From Oxalobacteraceae bacterium OTU3CAMAD1 (lineage in GTDB: Bacteria; Pseudomonadota; Gammaproteobacteria; Burkholderiales; Burkholderiaceae_D), in NCBI GenBank assembly GCA_024123915.1, contig CP099650.1, positions 3,348,001-3,412,000 of the forward strand: a DNA stretch of 64,000 bases, read 5' to 3'. Below, one piece after another: positions 8,209 through 16,443 of this stretch (positions are counted from its first letter, which is position 1; the number at the start of each line of letters is the position of its first letter). The position numbers and the translations under genes are program-made. The notes beneath the pieces are model-generated. The model was not told the DNA's origin. It did no database searches and saw nothing but the letters and a program-made list of their open reading frames with translations.

Positions 8209-9447
8209 TTAGATCGCTTGCATCAGCGATTGCAGCATCGTGCTCTCGGTCTGGATGACCTTCGAGTTCGCCTGGTAGTTGCGCTGCGAAGTCATCAGGC
8301 CGACCAGTTCGGACGTGATGTCGACGTTGGACTGCTCCAGCGACGAGGTGTTGATGTTGCCGCCCATGCCCACGCCCGGGGCGTTGACCAATGGCGTGCC
8401 GGAGTTGATCGACTCGATCCAGCTGGTGCCGTCGATGGCTTGCAGCGAGCCTTCGTCCGGGAAGGTGGCGATCGCCAGGCGGCCGACGGCTTGCTTCTGG
8501 CCGTTGTTGTAACTGGCGATGACGGAACCGTCGGTGCCCAGCGCGATGCCGGTGAAGGTGCCGGCCGCGTAGCCGTCGGCGGCGTTGGCGGTGGTGGTCG
8601 CTTCGCCGGCGAAGCCGGTGGTGCCGGTGTAGTCGATGTCGACCGCGCTGAGCGTCGCGCCGTTGGAAACGGTGATCGGTGCCAGGTTCACTTGGAACTT
8701 GCCGGTGGCGGGAGCAGTCAGCTGTCCGGTGGTGGGGTTGAACGTCAGCTGGGTGGTCCCGGTGACGCCCTGAACCTCAGTCCCGTCGAGCACGAAGTGG
8801 ACATTGACGGTGTTGGCGGCGCCTTGTGCGAAATACTGGGTCAAGGTGTGTTTGCCACCCAGGCTGTCGTACACGACCGAGGCCTTGGACATGTTGAAAG
8901 TCGCAGGGTCGGCCGGGGCGGCAGGAGTGACGCCGGGCGCAACCGGCCAAGCGCCGGTCGGCGTCGTCCAGTCGGCCGACATATTGCCGACGTAATCGAC
9001 GTTCTTCGAGACCACGGCCGGGATCGAGCCGGTCGGGATCGGCACGTCGCCCAAGGCGCCCAAGGTCGTCGTGCCTTGTTTGATCGGATAGCCCTGCACC
9101 TTGCGGCCGGTGGCGTCGACCAGGAAACCGTCCTTGGAGGCGTCGAAGATGCCAACGCGGGTGTATTCGGTCTGGCCGGTGTTCTGGTCCTTCGTGACGA
9201 AGAAACCGCGGCCGTTGATCGAGGCGTCGAGCGCGCGGCCGGTGTTCAGCACGCCGCCCTGTTTGCCGATGCTCTGCGTGGTCGAACCGATCATGACGCC
9301 GGTCTGGACGTCGCCCGAGACCAGCGACGAGAAGTTGGCGCGCGACGACTTGTAGCCGTAGGTGCCGGCGTTGGCGATGTTCTGGCTGGTGCTGTTCAGC
9401 GATTCGTTGATGGCCTGGATGCCAGACAATGCGATATCGAAACTCAT
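8209..9447 (-). CDS. flgE: Flagellar hook protein FlgE
   Basis: A 412-aa hook subunit with N-terminal FDIALSGIQAINESLNSTSQNIANAGTYGYK and C-terminal SLEQSNVDITSELVGLMTSQRNYQANSKVI, the two halves of the D0 coiled core. The central part (about 90-370) forms the exposed hook domains and is rich in Thr/Gly/Ala. The length is near that of enterobacterial FlgE. Length control is expected from the FliK encoded at 18661-20121. flgD is 24 bp upstream. Confidence 0.95.
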   Translation of the reverse strand: MSFDIALSGIQAINESLNSTSQNIANAGTYGYKSSRANFSSLVSGDVQTGVMIGSTTQSIGKQGGVLNTGRALDASINGRGFFVTKDQNTGQTEYTRVGIFDASKDGFLVDATGRKVQGYPIKQGTTTLGALGDVPIPTGSIPAVVSKNVDYVGNMSADWTTPTGAWPVAPGVTPAAPADPATFNMSKASVVYDSLGGKHTLTQYFAQGAANTVNVHFVLDGTEVQGVTGTTQLTFNPTTGQLTAPATGKFQVNLAPITVSNGATLSAVDIDYTGTTGFAGEATTTANAADGYAAGTFTGIALGTDGSVIASYNNGQKQAVGRLAIATFPDEGSLQAIDGTSWIESINSGTPLVNAPGVGMGGNINTSSLEQSNVDITSELVGLMTSQRNYQANSKVIQTESTMLQSLMQAI

Positions 9448-9471
9448 GATGGAGTCCTTCCTAAGTAAAGA

Positions 9472-10143
9472 TTATTGAATGGCAGAGGCGGATTTGCCGT
9501 TGAAGGCGGTAATCGAGGTCGGCGCGATCTCGCCGATGTTGCTGACGTTGAGCACCACGCCGCCGTTGGCCGACAGGCGCACGCTGTTGAGGCGGCCCTG
9601 GACGTCGACCGGCGGGGCTTCCTTGGAACTGGTCTCGACCGACAGCTTGTAGGTGCCGGCGGGAATCTTCATGCCGGCCGTATCGATCGTGAACGGCACC
9701 GTGCCGGCCGCCTGCGTGCCCAGCTTGACCGTGTATTTCGTGCCGTCGTCGCCGGTCAGCACGACGCTGGTCGCGCTGCTGGAGGCGGCGAGGGTGGTCT
9801 GGCCGCTGATGGCCGTTTTGCCATCGATTTTGACGGTGCCGGATTCGGCCATGACGTCCGAGCCGACCTGGGCGCCCAGCGAGATCACTTGCATGCTTTG
9901 CAGTACGCTGGAGTTGGCGCTGGTGAGCTGCGACAGGTTCTGCAAGGCCTCGGTCTGCGACAGCTGCGTCAGCTGTTGCACGAACTGCGACGGATCGGTC
10001 GGCGACAGCGGGTCCTGGTTCTGGATCTGCGCCACCAGCAATTTGGTGAACATGTCCGACGAGGCGCTGGCGGCGTTGCCGGTGACGCTGGTGCCGCCGT
10101 TGCCGGCGCTGGCGCTGCTGTTGTTGAGTAGACTGACTGCCAT
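9472..10143 (-). CDS. flgD: Flagellar hook cap/scaffold protein FlgD
   Basis: A 223-aa hook-capping protein. The N-terminal region has the conserved DMFTKLLVAQIQNQDPLSPTDPSQFVQQLTQLSQTEAL segment, which is diagnostic for FlgD. The C-terminal half is beta-rich (FLG-Tudor/Ig-like fold, about 110-220). FlgD is placed at the hook tip and supports FlgE polymerisation. The start ATG 10143 lies 3 bp after the flgC stop, so the genes are tightly linked. Confidence 0.94.
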   Translation of the reverse strand: MAVSLLNNSSASAGNGGTSVTGNAASASSDMFTKLLVAQIQNQDPLSPTDPSQFVQQLTQLSQTEALQNLSQLTSANSSVLQSMQVISLGAQVGSDVMAESGTVKIDGKTAISGQTTLAASSSATSVVLTGDDGTKYTVKLGTQAAGTVPFTIDTAGMKIPAGTYKLSVETSSKEAPPVDVQGRLNSVRLSANGGVVLNVSNIGEIAPTSITAFNGKSASAIQ

Positions 10144-10146
10144 GGC

Positions 10147-10569
10147 TTAACCTTCAGCGAGTTTGAGGAGGGATTGCTGCATGCCGCGGATACGGCCCAG
10201 GACTTCGACATTGGTTTCGAAGGCGCGCGAGGCCGACATCATGTCGGCCATCTCCGCCACTTCGTTGACGTTGGGGTAGAACACCATGCCTTCGGCGTTG
10301 GCCATCGGATGGCCCGGCTCGTAGACCTTGCGCAGCGGCTCGGCCGACTCGACCACGTCGAGCACCTGCACCTTGCCGCCGGCCTGCATGTCGCCGTCGA
10401 AGCTGTCGCTCATGACGGCCGAGAACACGGGCTTGCGGGCGCGGTAGGTGTCGGCCTCGTTGCCGTTGACCGAATCGGCGTTGGCCAGGTTGCTGGCGAT
10501 GGTATTGAGGCGCACGCTCTGGGCCGACATGGCCGATCCTGCGATCTCGGAAATATTTTTAAAGGACAT
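10147..10569 (-). CDS. flgC: Flagellar proximal rod protein FlgC
   Basis: A 140-aa rod protein with the N-terminal motif (QSVRLNTIASNLANADSVNGNEADTYRARKPVF) and the C-terminal EVAEMADMMSASRAFETNVEVLGRIRGM. Size and both motifs match FlgC, one of the proximal rod proteins assembled directly on the MS ring and export gate. It lies 71 bp downstream of flgB in the same operon. Confidence 0.94.
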   Translation of the reverse strand: MSFKNISEIAGSAMSAQSVRLNTIASNLANADSVNGNEADTYRARKPVFSAVMSDSFDGDMQAGGKVQVLDVVESAEPLRKVYEPGHPMANAEGMVFYPNVNEVAEMADMMSASRAFETNVEVLGRIRGMQQSLLKLAEG

Positions 10570-10640
10570 CGGTTACTCCGTGGTTGATGCGGGCGATGGT
10601 GCGGTCCACTGCGGCGGCCGGGATCATGGCGACGGCGTGC

Positions 10641-11003
10641 TCACTGGCCATTGATGGCCTTGGCGAGACCGCGCAGACGCATCGTCACGAACGTCAGGCT
10701 GGTCTGGAAATCGGAGGCGTTCTGCGAAAACGCGGCCTGCTCGACGCCGATCTCGACGGTGTTGCCGTCGCGGGTCGGGTGGAAGGGCACGCGGTACATC
10801 GAGGCGGCATCCTCGTCGCCGCCGATGTCGCCGGCCGCCTCGGCCTGGGTGTTGGCCAGGGTGGCGGCGAAATCCATGTCGCGCGCCTGAAAGCCCGGCG
10901 TGTTCTCGTTGGCCAGGTTGGTGGCCAGGATGCGGGTGCGTTCGGCGCGCAGCTGGAGCGCGTCAGCGTGGACCCCTGCCGCTTCTTTGAAGTTGATGCC
11001 CAT
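10641..11003 (-). CDS. flgB: Flagellar proximal rod protein FlgB
   Basis: A 120-aa rod protein, first gene of the leftward flgB-L operon. The N-terminal region (ALQLRAERTRILATNLANENTPGF) and C-terminal FVTMRLRGLAKAI fit FlgB. The ATG at 11003 is preceded by GGGGAAG 6 nt upstream, and it is preferred to an in-frame codon 17 residues upstream. It is divergent from flgA; the 137-bp gap holds two inverted repeats and probably both promoters. Confidence 0.93.
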   Translation of the reverse strand: MGINFKEAAGVHADALQLRAERTRILATNLANENTPGFQARDMDFAATLANTQAEAAGDIGGDEDAASMYRVPFHPTRDGNTVEIGVEQAAFSQNASDFQTSLTFVTMRLRGLAKAINGQ

Positions 11004-11048
11004 AGTCTTCCCCTGTCCAAATTCAGGCTGCGTTGCTAAAAAACGGTG

Positions 11049-11089
11049 TTGCATGAGTGCAAAACGTTACCGTCAATGTAAAATGACGG
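11049..11089. promoter_or_regulatory. Two inverted repeats between flgB and flgA
   Basis: TTGCA-N4-TGCAA (11049-11062) and CCGTCA-N8-TGACGG (11070-11089) lie in the divergent control region of the flgB operon and flgA. They could be operators or RNA hairpins. No clear sigma70, sigma54 or sigma28 promoter could be assigned with confidence here. Confidence 0.4.
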
Positions 11090-11140
11090 CACAGCGGTTT
11101 AACTACCATCGCTCTCCGCATCATAGTAGAGGTATTGCCC

Positions 11141-11890
11141 ATGTTCAACAAAAGGATTGTAACCGGTTTAGGTGGAATGTTGCTGCTTAGCACAACATTT
11201 TTTAACACTTTGGCCGCCGCTAGCCCCACAAACGCCGAACAGGTGCCGGTTTTGGTCGAGGCTGCGGCGCGTCAATATGTGTTGCGCTGGGCAGACAGTA
11301 GCGGTTTGATAGAGCCTAAATTCGAGTTGAATGTGTTGCGCGGCAGCCGTCCGCTGGCCGCCTGCGGTCAGGCCGTGACGGTCGAGGCGGTCGACACCCG
11401 CACGCCGGGCCGCATGAAGTTCGCGGCCTCGTGCACGGCCGGCGCGGGCGCGCCCGGCTGGCGCTACGAGTTCGTGGTGCGGGCGCAGGTGTCGGCGCGC
11501 ATCGCCATCGCGGCCAATGACGTGCCGGCCGGAAAAGTCATCGCAGATGAAGACGTGTTGCTTGAACGCCATGATATCTCCAACATCGCCGATCCAGTCT
11601 CCGATCCGCAGGACGTGGTCGGCATGAGTGGCAAGCGGGCCTTGCGCAGTGGCGAGGTGCTGCGCATGGCGCTGCTGGCCTCGCCGACCCTGGTCAAGCG
11701 GGGGGAGGCGGTGCGCATCGTCGCTCGCAACGAGCAGGTGGAGGTGAGCATGGCCGGCGAGGCGCTCGACGCCGGCGCGCGCGGTTCGCTGGTGCGGGTG
11801 CGCAACGCCAGCGGCACCATTATCCGCGCGAAGGTGACCGGCGCCGGCACGGTGCAACCGGCCGACATGCCGGTGACGATCAAGCCCTAG
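11141..11890 (+). CDS. flgA: Flagellar P-ring assembly chaperone FlgA
   Basis: A 249-aa periplasmic protein with a signal peptide (KRIVTGLGGMLLLSTTFF) and an SAF-type domain in the second half: IAANDVPAGKVIADEDVLLERHDIS, then KRALRSGEVLRMALLASPTLVKRGEAVRIVA, typical of FlgA. It assists P-ring (FlgI) polymerisation. ATG 11141 with AGAGG 8 nt upstream is preferred to the in-frame TTG two codons earlier. It is divergent from flgB, the usual arrangement. It ends at TAG 11888-11890. Confidence 0.94.
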   Translation: MFNKRIVTGLGGMLLLSTTFFNTLAAASPTNAEQVPVLVEAAARQYVLRWADSSGLIEPKFELNVLRGSRPLAACGQAVTVEAVDTRTPGRMKFAASCTAGAGAPGWRYEFVVRAQVSARIAIAANDVPAGKVIADEDVLLERHDISNIADPVSDPQDVVGMSGKRALRSGEVLRMALLASPTLVKRGEAVRIVARNEQVEVSMAGEALDAGARGSLVRVRNASGTIIRAKVTGAGTVQPADMPVTIKP

Positions 11891-11996
11891 GCGAGGTCCT
11901 GAACAGCTTGCTTACGCACGTTACAAAGGGTAACAGCTTCATTCCTGGGCGATTGTTAATCTAGTTCCATACTTTTAGCATGGAAGGATGTCAATC

Positions 11997-13721
11997 ATGG
12001 GTGCGCCGACGAAAAACATGAGGACCGTGGTGGCCTCGACTCTGATACTGAGTCTGCTGGCTCTGGCAGGGTGTAACAAGCCTTCCGAACCTGTGCAGCC
12101 GAAGACGGCGGACGCGCCGCCCAGCGCCCAAGCCGCTCCCTACACGCCGCCGACGGCGGACCAACTGTCACAGATGGTCGCGCCGATCGCGCTGTTCCCG
12201 GACAAGCTGGTCGGCCAGGTGCTGGCCGGCGCCACCTACCCGGAGCAGATTTCGGCCGCCAACCAGTGGCTGGCGCAAAATCCGTCCTTGAAGGGCGACG
12301 CGCTGCAGAGCGCCGAAGCCGCCCAGCCATGGGACGTCAGCGTCAAAGCGCTGACCACCTTCCCAAGCGTGCTGAACCAGATGGCGGGCAACATCCAGTG
12401 GACCACGGCGCTGGGCGAGGCCTATGTGAACGACCCCAACGATGTGATGAACGCGATCCAGGCCATGCGCTTGCGCGCGCAGCAGGCCGGCAACCTGAAA
12501 AGCTCACCGCATCTGCGGGTATCGACCACCGTGCGCGCGGCGCCGCCGCCGAATTACATCGAGCAATCGCCTTCGGAACCGATGGTGTACTCGGGGCCGG
12601 CGGTGATACCTGCGCCGCCACAAACCATCGTCATCGAGCCAGCGGAACCCGACGTCGTGTATGTCCCGCGTTATGACCCCACGATCGTCTATGGCGCACC
12701 GGTGCCGGTCTACCGGACTTACCGAGAACCGGCCTATACGGGCGAAAACCTGGTCGCCACCGGCGTCATCTCCTTCGGCGTGGGCGTGCTGGTGGGCGCG
12801 GCCATCAGCCATCACCACGACTGGGGATGGAACGCGTGGGACGTCAACTGGGGCGCGCCGCGCCCCGGCTACGACGGCGGCTGGCACCGGCCAGCCGTGG
12901 TGTACAACAACTCGACCTATGTCTCGAAATCGGTCACGGTCGTCAACCATGTCAATAACGTCAATGTGGTGAACAACAACTACAGCAACTACGTTAACAA
13001 TAACTACCGAACCAGCAATAACGTCGTCAATCACACCCAGAACTTCGCGATTCACAACGCTGCGCAGCCGCCTGCCGTGACTTCCAGCGCGGCCCGGTCC
13101 CAGCCGAATTTTGCACCGATGGGCGCGGCGCTGGCGGCCCATCCGGCACAGCGGCCGGTCGGGCCGATGACCGTGCCGCATTTCACCGCCCACGACGCGG
13201 TGCCGGGCGCGCGTCCGTCGTTCGCCCCGCCGGCGATGCACGCTGCGGTGGCGCCCCACGTGAACTCGTTCGCGCCACCGCCGCCGCCGCCGCACGTCGC
13301 ACCGGTCGCGCCGGCCGCGCCGATGGCGCAGCACGAGCATGCCGAACCCGGGCGTGAAAGGGCGGTGCCGATGCAGGAACGCGGCGGCGCCGATGTGCAC
13401 ATGCCGCCCGCCCAACATGCCGACGCGGCCGTGCCGCCGGTCCGGCACGCCGAGGCGGCCATGCCGCCGGTCCAGCACGCCGAGGGCCCTACACGGCCCG
13501 CCCAGCGCGCTGAGGCCTTCATGCCGCACGGGACGATGGCTAACCACGACGTCAACGGTCTTGACCGGTCGCATGCCCATGCCGCGCGCCAGGATCTGCT
13601 CGCCATGCACAACGAACGTCCCCATGCGGCCCCGCCGGCGCCGGTCAAGCACGCGGCGGTCAAGCACGAGGAAACCAGCCACCACCACGACAAGCACGAC
13701 GGGCAGGAACGTCACGGCTAG
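11997..13721 (+). CDS. DUF3300 lipoprotein with Asn-rich and Pro/His-rich tail
   Basis: A 574-aa predicted lipoprotein: lipobox ALAGC near residue 25, then the DUF3300 domain (LSQMVAPIALFPDKLVGQVLAGATYPEQI, about 45-165). The middle contains a short hydrophobic stretch and a Trp/Gly-rich segment, then an Asn/Val-rich run (about 315-350) and a Pro/Ala/His-rich tail with 10-residue repeats (13401-13520). ATG 11997 is chosen because GGAAGG lies 9 nt upstream; an earlier ATG at 11988 abuts that box. DUF3300 has no settled function. It interrupts the flagellar genes and has no evident motility role. Confidence 0.8.
   Translation: MGAPTKNMRTVVASTLILSLLALAGCNKPSEPVQPKTADAPPSAQAAPYTPPTADQLSQMVAPIALFPDKLVGQVLAGATYPEQISAANQWLAQNPSLKGDALQSAEAAQPWDVSVKALTTFPSVLNQMAGNIQWTTALGEAYVNDPNDVMNAIQAMRLRAQQAGNLKSSPHLRVSTTVRAAPPPNYIEQSPSEPMVYSGPAVIPAPPQTIVIEPAEPDVVYVPRYDPTIVYGAPVPVYRTYREPAYTGENLVATGVISFGVGVLVGAAISHHHDWGWNAWDVNWGAPRPGYDGGWHRPAVVYNNSTYVSKSVTVVNHVNNVNVVNNNYSNYVNNNYRTSNNVVNHTQNFAIHNAAQPPAVTSSAARSQPNFAPMGAALAAHPAQRPVGPMTVPHFTAHDAVPGARPSFAPPAMHAAVAPHVNSFAPPPPPPHVAPVAPAAPMAQHEHAEPGRERAVPMQERGGADVHMPPAQHADAAVPPVRHAEAAMPPVQHAEGPTRPAQRAEAFMPHGTMANHDVNGLDRSHAHAARQDLLAMHNERPHAAPPAPVKHAAVKHEETSHHHDKHDGQERHG
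13401..13520 (+). repeat. Four 30-bp in-frame repeats in the DUF3300 lipoprotein
   Basis: Four consecutive 10-codon units read MPPAQHADAA, VPPVRHAEAA, MPPVQHAEGP and TRPAQRAEAF. They are imperfect at DNA level and keep the reading frame, so copy number could vary between strains. Confidence 0.75.
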
Positions 13722-13737
13722 CGCGACCTGGAATGCG

Positions 13738-13768
13738 AAAAAGCCAACCCCGTGGGGTTGGCTTTTTG
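13738..13768. terminator. Rho-independent terminator between convergent genes
   Basis: The stem AGCCAACCCC/GGGGTTGGCT has a GT-containing loop, with an A-run on the left and a T-run on the right. It can therefore stop the DUF3300 transcript and also the leftward transcript ending at 13791. Confidence 0.9.
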
Positions 13769-13790
13769 TTGTGCGGAGTGGCGACGCGGC

Positions 13791-14585
13791 TTAGGGCTTG
13801 GAATCGAGCGCCGCGCTGGCGCCGCGCTGGACCTGGGCCGCCAGCTTGCTCAGCTTGTCGGCATAGGCGGGGTCGGTGGCGTAGCCGCCGCGCGCCAGGC
13901 CGGTGGCGAAGGCGCGGGCGTCGTTGCCGGTGTTGAGCGCGGCCTGGTAGCGCGGATTGTTCGACAGCATATCGGCATAGTCGCGGAAGGCGCTGGCGGC
14001 ATCCGGATAGCTGCGGAAGCGCTCGGTCTTCTTGACCATTGCGCCTTGTTCGTATTCGGTGGTGGTGGCTGCCGCCACCGCGCCTTGCCAGTTACCGCCG
14101 GCCTTGATGCCGAACAGGTTGTTGGTGTCGGCGCCGCCCTTGCGCAGCGGTTGCTGGCCCCAGCCCGATTCGAGCGCGGCGTGGGCCGCCACCACGTCCG
14201 GCGAGACGCCCAGCTTGTTGCCGGTCTCTTCGGCCCATGGCTTGATGGAGGCCAGGAATTGTTTTTGAAGGTCGCTGTCGATGCCGCCGCCGTTGGCGCC
14301 GGCGTTTGTTCCCTCGATAGCCCCGGTCGAGCGCTGCAACGCCATCGCCTGCAGGCTCATCGCCTGGGACGCGGACGGCGAGGGCGCCGCATCGCCGAAA
14401 CCGCCGCCGCCGTGGCTGATGAAAGTGGCGACATCCTGCTGCACCTGGCGGAAGGTCGAGGCGAAGTTGCCCGACGACGAAGAGGACGCAAAAGCGCCAA
14501 CAGCCGCGACGGGGCGGCTGGAGGTCATGTTCGATACGGTGGCGGCGGTCGGCGCCGTCGCGGGCATATTGTTAAGCTGGCGCAT
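13791..14585 (-). CDS. Flagellum-associated peptidoglycan hydrolase (GH73, FlgJ C-terminal type)
   Basis: A protein of about 264 aa. The C-terminal part (about 105-230) is a glucosaminidase-type domain like that of FlgJ: FLASIKPWAEETGNKLGV, VVAAHAALESGWGQQP with the catalytic Glu, NNLFGIKAGGNW, and FRSYPDAASAFRDYADML. The first 100 residues are low-complexity and not like the FlgJ rod domain, which is a separate gene at 4360-4791. It overlaps the end of flgN. ATG 14585 is preferred because AGGA lies 8 nt upstream; ATG 14603 is an alternative. It probably opens the cell wall for the rod. Confidence 0.85.
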   Translation of the reverse strand: MRQLNNMPATAPTAATVSNMTSSRPVAAVGAFASSSSSGNFASTFRQVQQDVATFISHGGGGFGDAAPSPSASQAMSLQAMALQRSTGAIEGTNAGANGGGIDSDLQKQFLASIKPWAEETGNKLGVSPDVVAAHAALESGWGQQPLRKGGADTNNLFGIKAGGNWQGAVAAATTTEYEQGAMVKKTERFRSYPDAASAFRDYADMLSNNPRYQAALNTGNDARAFATGLARGGYATDPAYADKLSKLAAQVQRGASAALDSKP

Positions 14586-15045
14586 AAAGTTGGTCCTCGC
14601 CATGCAGCACGCGCTGCATGATGCTGTGCTGTTCTAACAGCAAGTCGCTATTGCGCTTGCTGAGACGCTTGCATTCAACCACCATGGTTTCCAGCGTCTT
14701 CCAGTCGGACTCTATTTTCTCCCGGGCAGCATTTTTCAGCAAGGCAAATGCCTGGGCCATGTTGGCAGTTGGACCAAGTAAACGTTGCGCGAGCGCAACG
14801 CGTTGCGCGCGGCGCGCCTGCAAGGTGTCGACCAGGGCCGAAATGGCCTCCGCCACCTGTCCCAATTGGGCGGCCTGGTGGCGCAGGGCGGCCTGGAATT
14901 GCTGCTCCAGCAAATCCTGCAACGCGGGGTAGGCCCGCAAATCGTCGGCGATGCCGGCCAGCAGCGCGCGCATGGCGTCCTGGCGCGTCATGGCGGCGAT
15001 TTTACGCTCGCCATCGCCCGCCGCCGTGGTTACCACATTCGTCAC
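14572..15045 (-). CDS. flgN: FlgN-like flagellar export chaperone
   Basis: A 157-aa, highly helical protein without membrane segments. The motifs LLEQQFQAALRHQ and ERLLGPTANMAQAFALLK-like helices, the size and the position directly after flgM support FlgN, the chaperone for the hook-associated proteins FlgK and FlgL. It starts at GTG 15045, which overlaps the flgM TGA (GTGA), indicating coupled translation. FlgN is poorly conserved in sequence, so the call depends largely on context. Confidence 0.8.
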   Translation of the reverse strand: MTNVVTTAAGDGERKIAAMTRQDAMRALLAGIADDLRAYPALQDLLEQQFQAALRHQAAQLGQVAEAISALVDTLQARRAQRVALAQRLLGPTANMAQAFALLKNAAREKIESDWKTLETMVVECKRLSKRNSDLLLEQHSIMQRVLHGEDQLYAPA

Positions 15046-15317
15046 TTCTCGCTCCCGTGGAAGCGCTGGATCAGGCCGGCGAGCTTGGCAGGATCGAACG
15101 GCAGTTCGCCCTTGGCCAGCGCGTCGCGCAGCATGTCGACCTTTTCCTGGTCGATTTCGGGCATGTCGCGCATCGCCTGCAGCGCCGGCTGCATGACGGC
15201 CGACTGCAACGGCGCGGCGGCGGGCGCCGGCGCTGCGGCCTCGCCGGCGTCGACCGGCGCGGCGTCGGCGACCCGTTGGACGGTCATGCCGTCCGGGGTG
15301 GAGGTTGTGATTCTCAT
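15042..15317 (-). CDS. flgM: Anti-sigma28 factor FlgM
   Basis: A 91-aa protein with a disordered Ala/Pro-rich N-terminal half and a C-terminal helix region (IDQEKVDMLRDALAKGELPFDPAKLAGLIQRF) that matches the sigma-binding part of FlgM. It inhibits FliA until the hook is complete and it is exported. ATG 15317 has AGAGG 7 nt upstream and is preferred to a codon ten residues earlier. Its neighbours flgN and the fliA/motAB block fit this role. No copy of the late-gene promoter motif was found upstream. Confidence 0.88.
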   Translation of the reverse strand: MRITTSTPDGMTVQRVADAAPVDAGEAAAPAPAAAPLQSAVMQPALQAMRDMPEIDQEKVDMLRDALAKGELPFDPAKLAGLIQRFHGSEK

Positions 15318-15369
15318 ACGTGTGCCTCTGCTTGGCTTGGTTTCCATACGATATCTTTAATGTTACCGC

Positions 15370-16443
15370 TTAATTGTTACCGGCGTTGTTACCGTTGCGG
15401 CGCGGATCGGGCTGCGCCGCTGGTTGGCGTGGTGCGGCTGCGCCGCCGCCCAGCGAGTTGCGCAATTTTTCCAGCAGGCTGCGGTCGGGCAGGGCGGTGT
15501 CGATGTCCTCGGTCAGCGGCATCGAGTTGTCCGGCATGCCGAACATGGCGGCGATGGTCTTGGCCTGCGCGGTCGTTAAAATCAGCAGTTCGATGCGGCG
15601 GTTCACGCCGGCGTCGGCGCGCTTGGTGTCGAGCGGCGCGCGGTCGGCCATGCCGACCACCTGCAGCACCGATTCCGGATTCATGGTGCCGGCCAGCAGC
15701 TGCGAGCGGGCCGACATGGCGCGGTTCGACGACAAGGTCCAGTTCGAGAAGGCGGCGTAGCTGGTGTCGGCGTATTGCAGCGAATCGGTGTGGCCGACGA
15801 TCAGCATCTGGTTTTCCATCTTCTTGAACAGCGGCCCCATCTTGCGCAACAGCGCGCGGAACTTGTCGGTCGGCACGGCGCTGCCGCGCACGAACATGCC
15901 CTGGCGGTCGGTGTCGTGCAACATCACGCGCAGCCCGTAGGGCGTGATGATGGCCTCCAGATTGGACGTCAGGCCGAACTCGGCGCTCATCTTGGTCAGC
16001 GCCTTCGACAGCGCGGCCAGGTCGGCCGGCGATTCGTACTTGACCTTGGCCGGGGTGATGACCGGCTCCGGGTCCGGCTCGCCCTGGGCGTTTTTCTTCT
16101 CGCCGGGGTCGTCGCTGGTGCCGAAGTGCGGCATCGGATAGCGGTCGATCAGGCTGCCGCGCGGGCCGCCCACCTGCTGCGGCATGACGCCCTTGCCCTG
16201 GTCGGTTTTGGCGCCGTCGGCCTCGGTCAGGATTTGTTCGAGCGACTCGGTGTTGCGGGCGGCCATCAGCCACAGCACCAGGAACAGGCACATCAACGCC
16301 AGACAGAAGTCGGCGAACGCTACCTTCCAGGCGCCGCCGTGGTCGTCGTGTTTGTGCTTGCCGCCACCGCGCTTGACGATGGTCTGGTCATGCCCTTTGT
16401 CATGCGGCTTTAGCACCACGGCCTCCACGACGTGAGCTGTCAT
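15370..16443 (-). CDS. motB: Flagellar stator protein MotB (LafU-type)
   Basis: A 357-aa stator subunit with a single N-terminal membrane helix, AWKVAFADFCLALMCLFLVLWLM, with the proton-path Asp at about residue 45. A periplasmic linker and an OmpA-like peptidoglycan-binding domain follow (about 170-315: MLIVGHTDSLQYAD, NWTLSSNRAMSA, VVGMADRAPL, NRRIELLI). The tail is Gly/Pro-rich. The start overlaps motA by 44 nt. The ADF context is the common proton-driven type; ion choice is inferred only. Confidence 0.93.
   Translation of the reverse strand: MTAHVVEAVVLKPHDKGHDQTIVKRGGGKHKHDDHGGAWKVAFADFCLALMCLFLVLWLMAARNTESLEQILTEADGAKTDQGKGVMPQQVGGPRGSLIDRYPMPHFGTSDDPGEKKNAQGEPDPEPVITPAKVKYESPADLAALSKALTKMSAEFGLTSNLEAIITPYGLRVMLHDTDRQGMFVRGSAVPTDKFRALLRKMGPLFKKMENQMLIVGHTDSLQYADTSYAAFSNWTLSSNRAMSARSQLLAGTMNPESVLQVVGMADRAPLDTKRADAGVNRRIELLILTTAQAKTIAAMFGMPDNSMPLTEDIDTALPDRSLLEKLRNSLGGGAAAPRQPAAQPDPRRNGNNAGNN

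Noticed and set aside
13401..13520. CRISPR-like array
   Set aside because: The 30-bp units are contiguous coding repeats without spacers.
15318..15369. TTAAAG box upstream of flgM as a further copy of the late promoter
   Set aside because: No GTCGYCTT-like box at the required distance.
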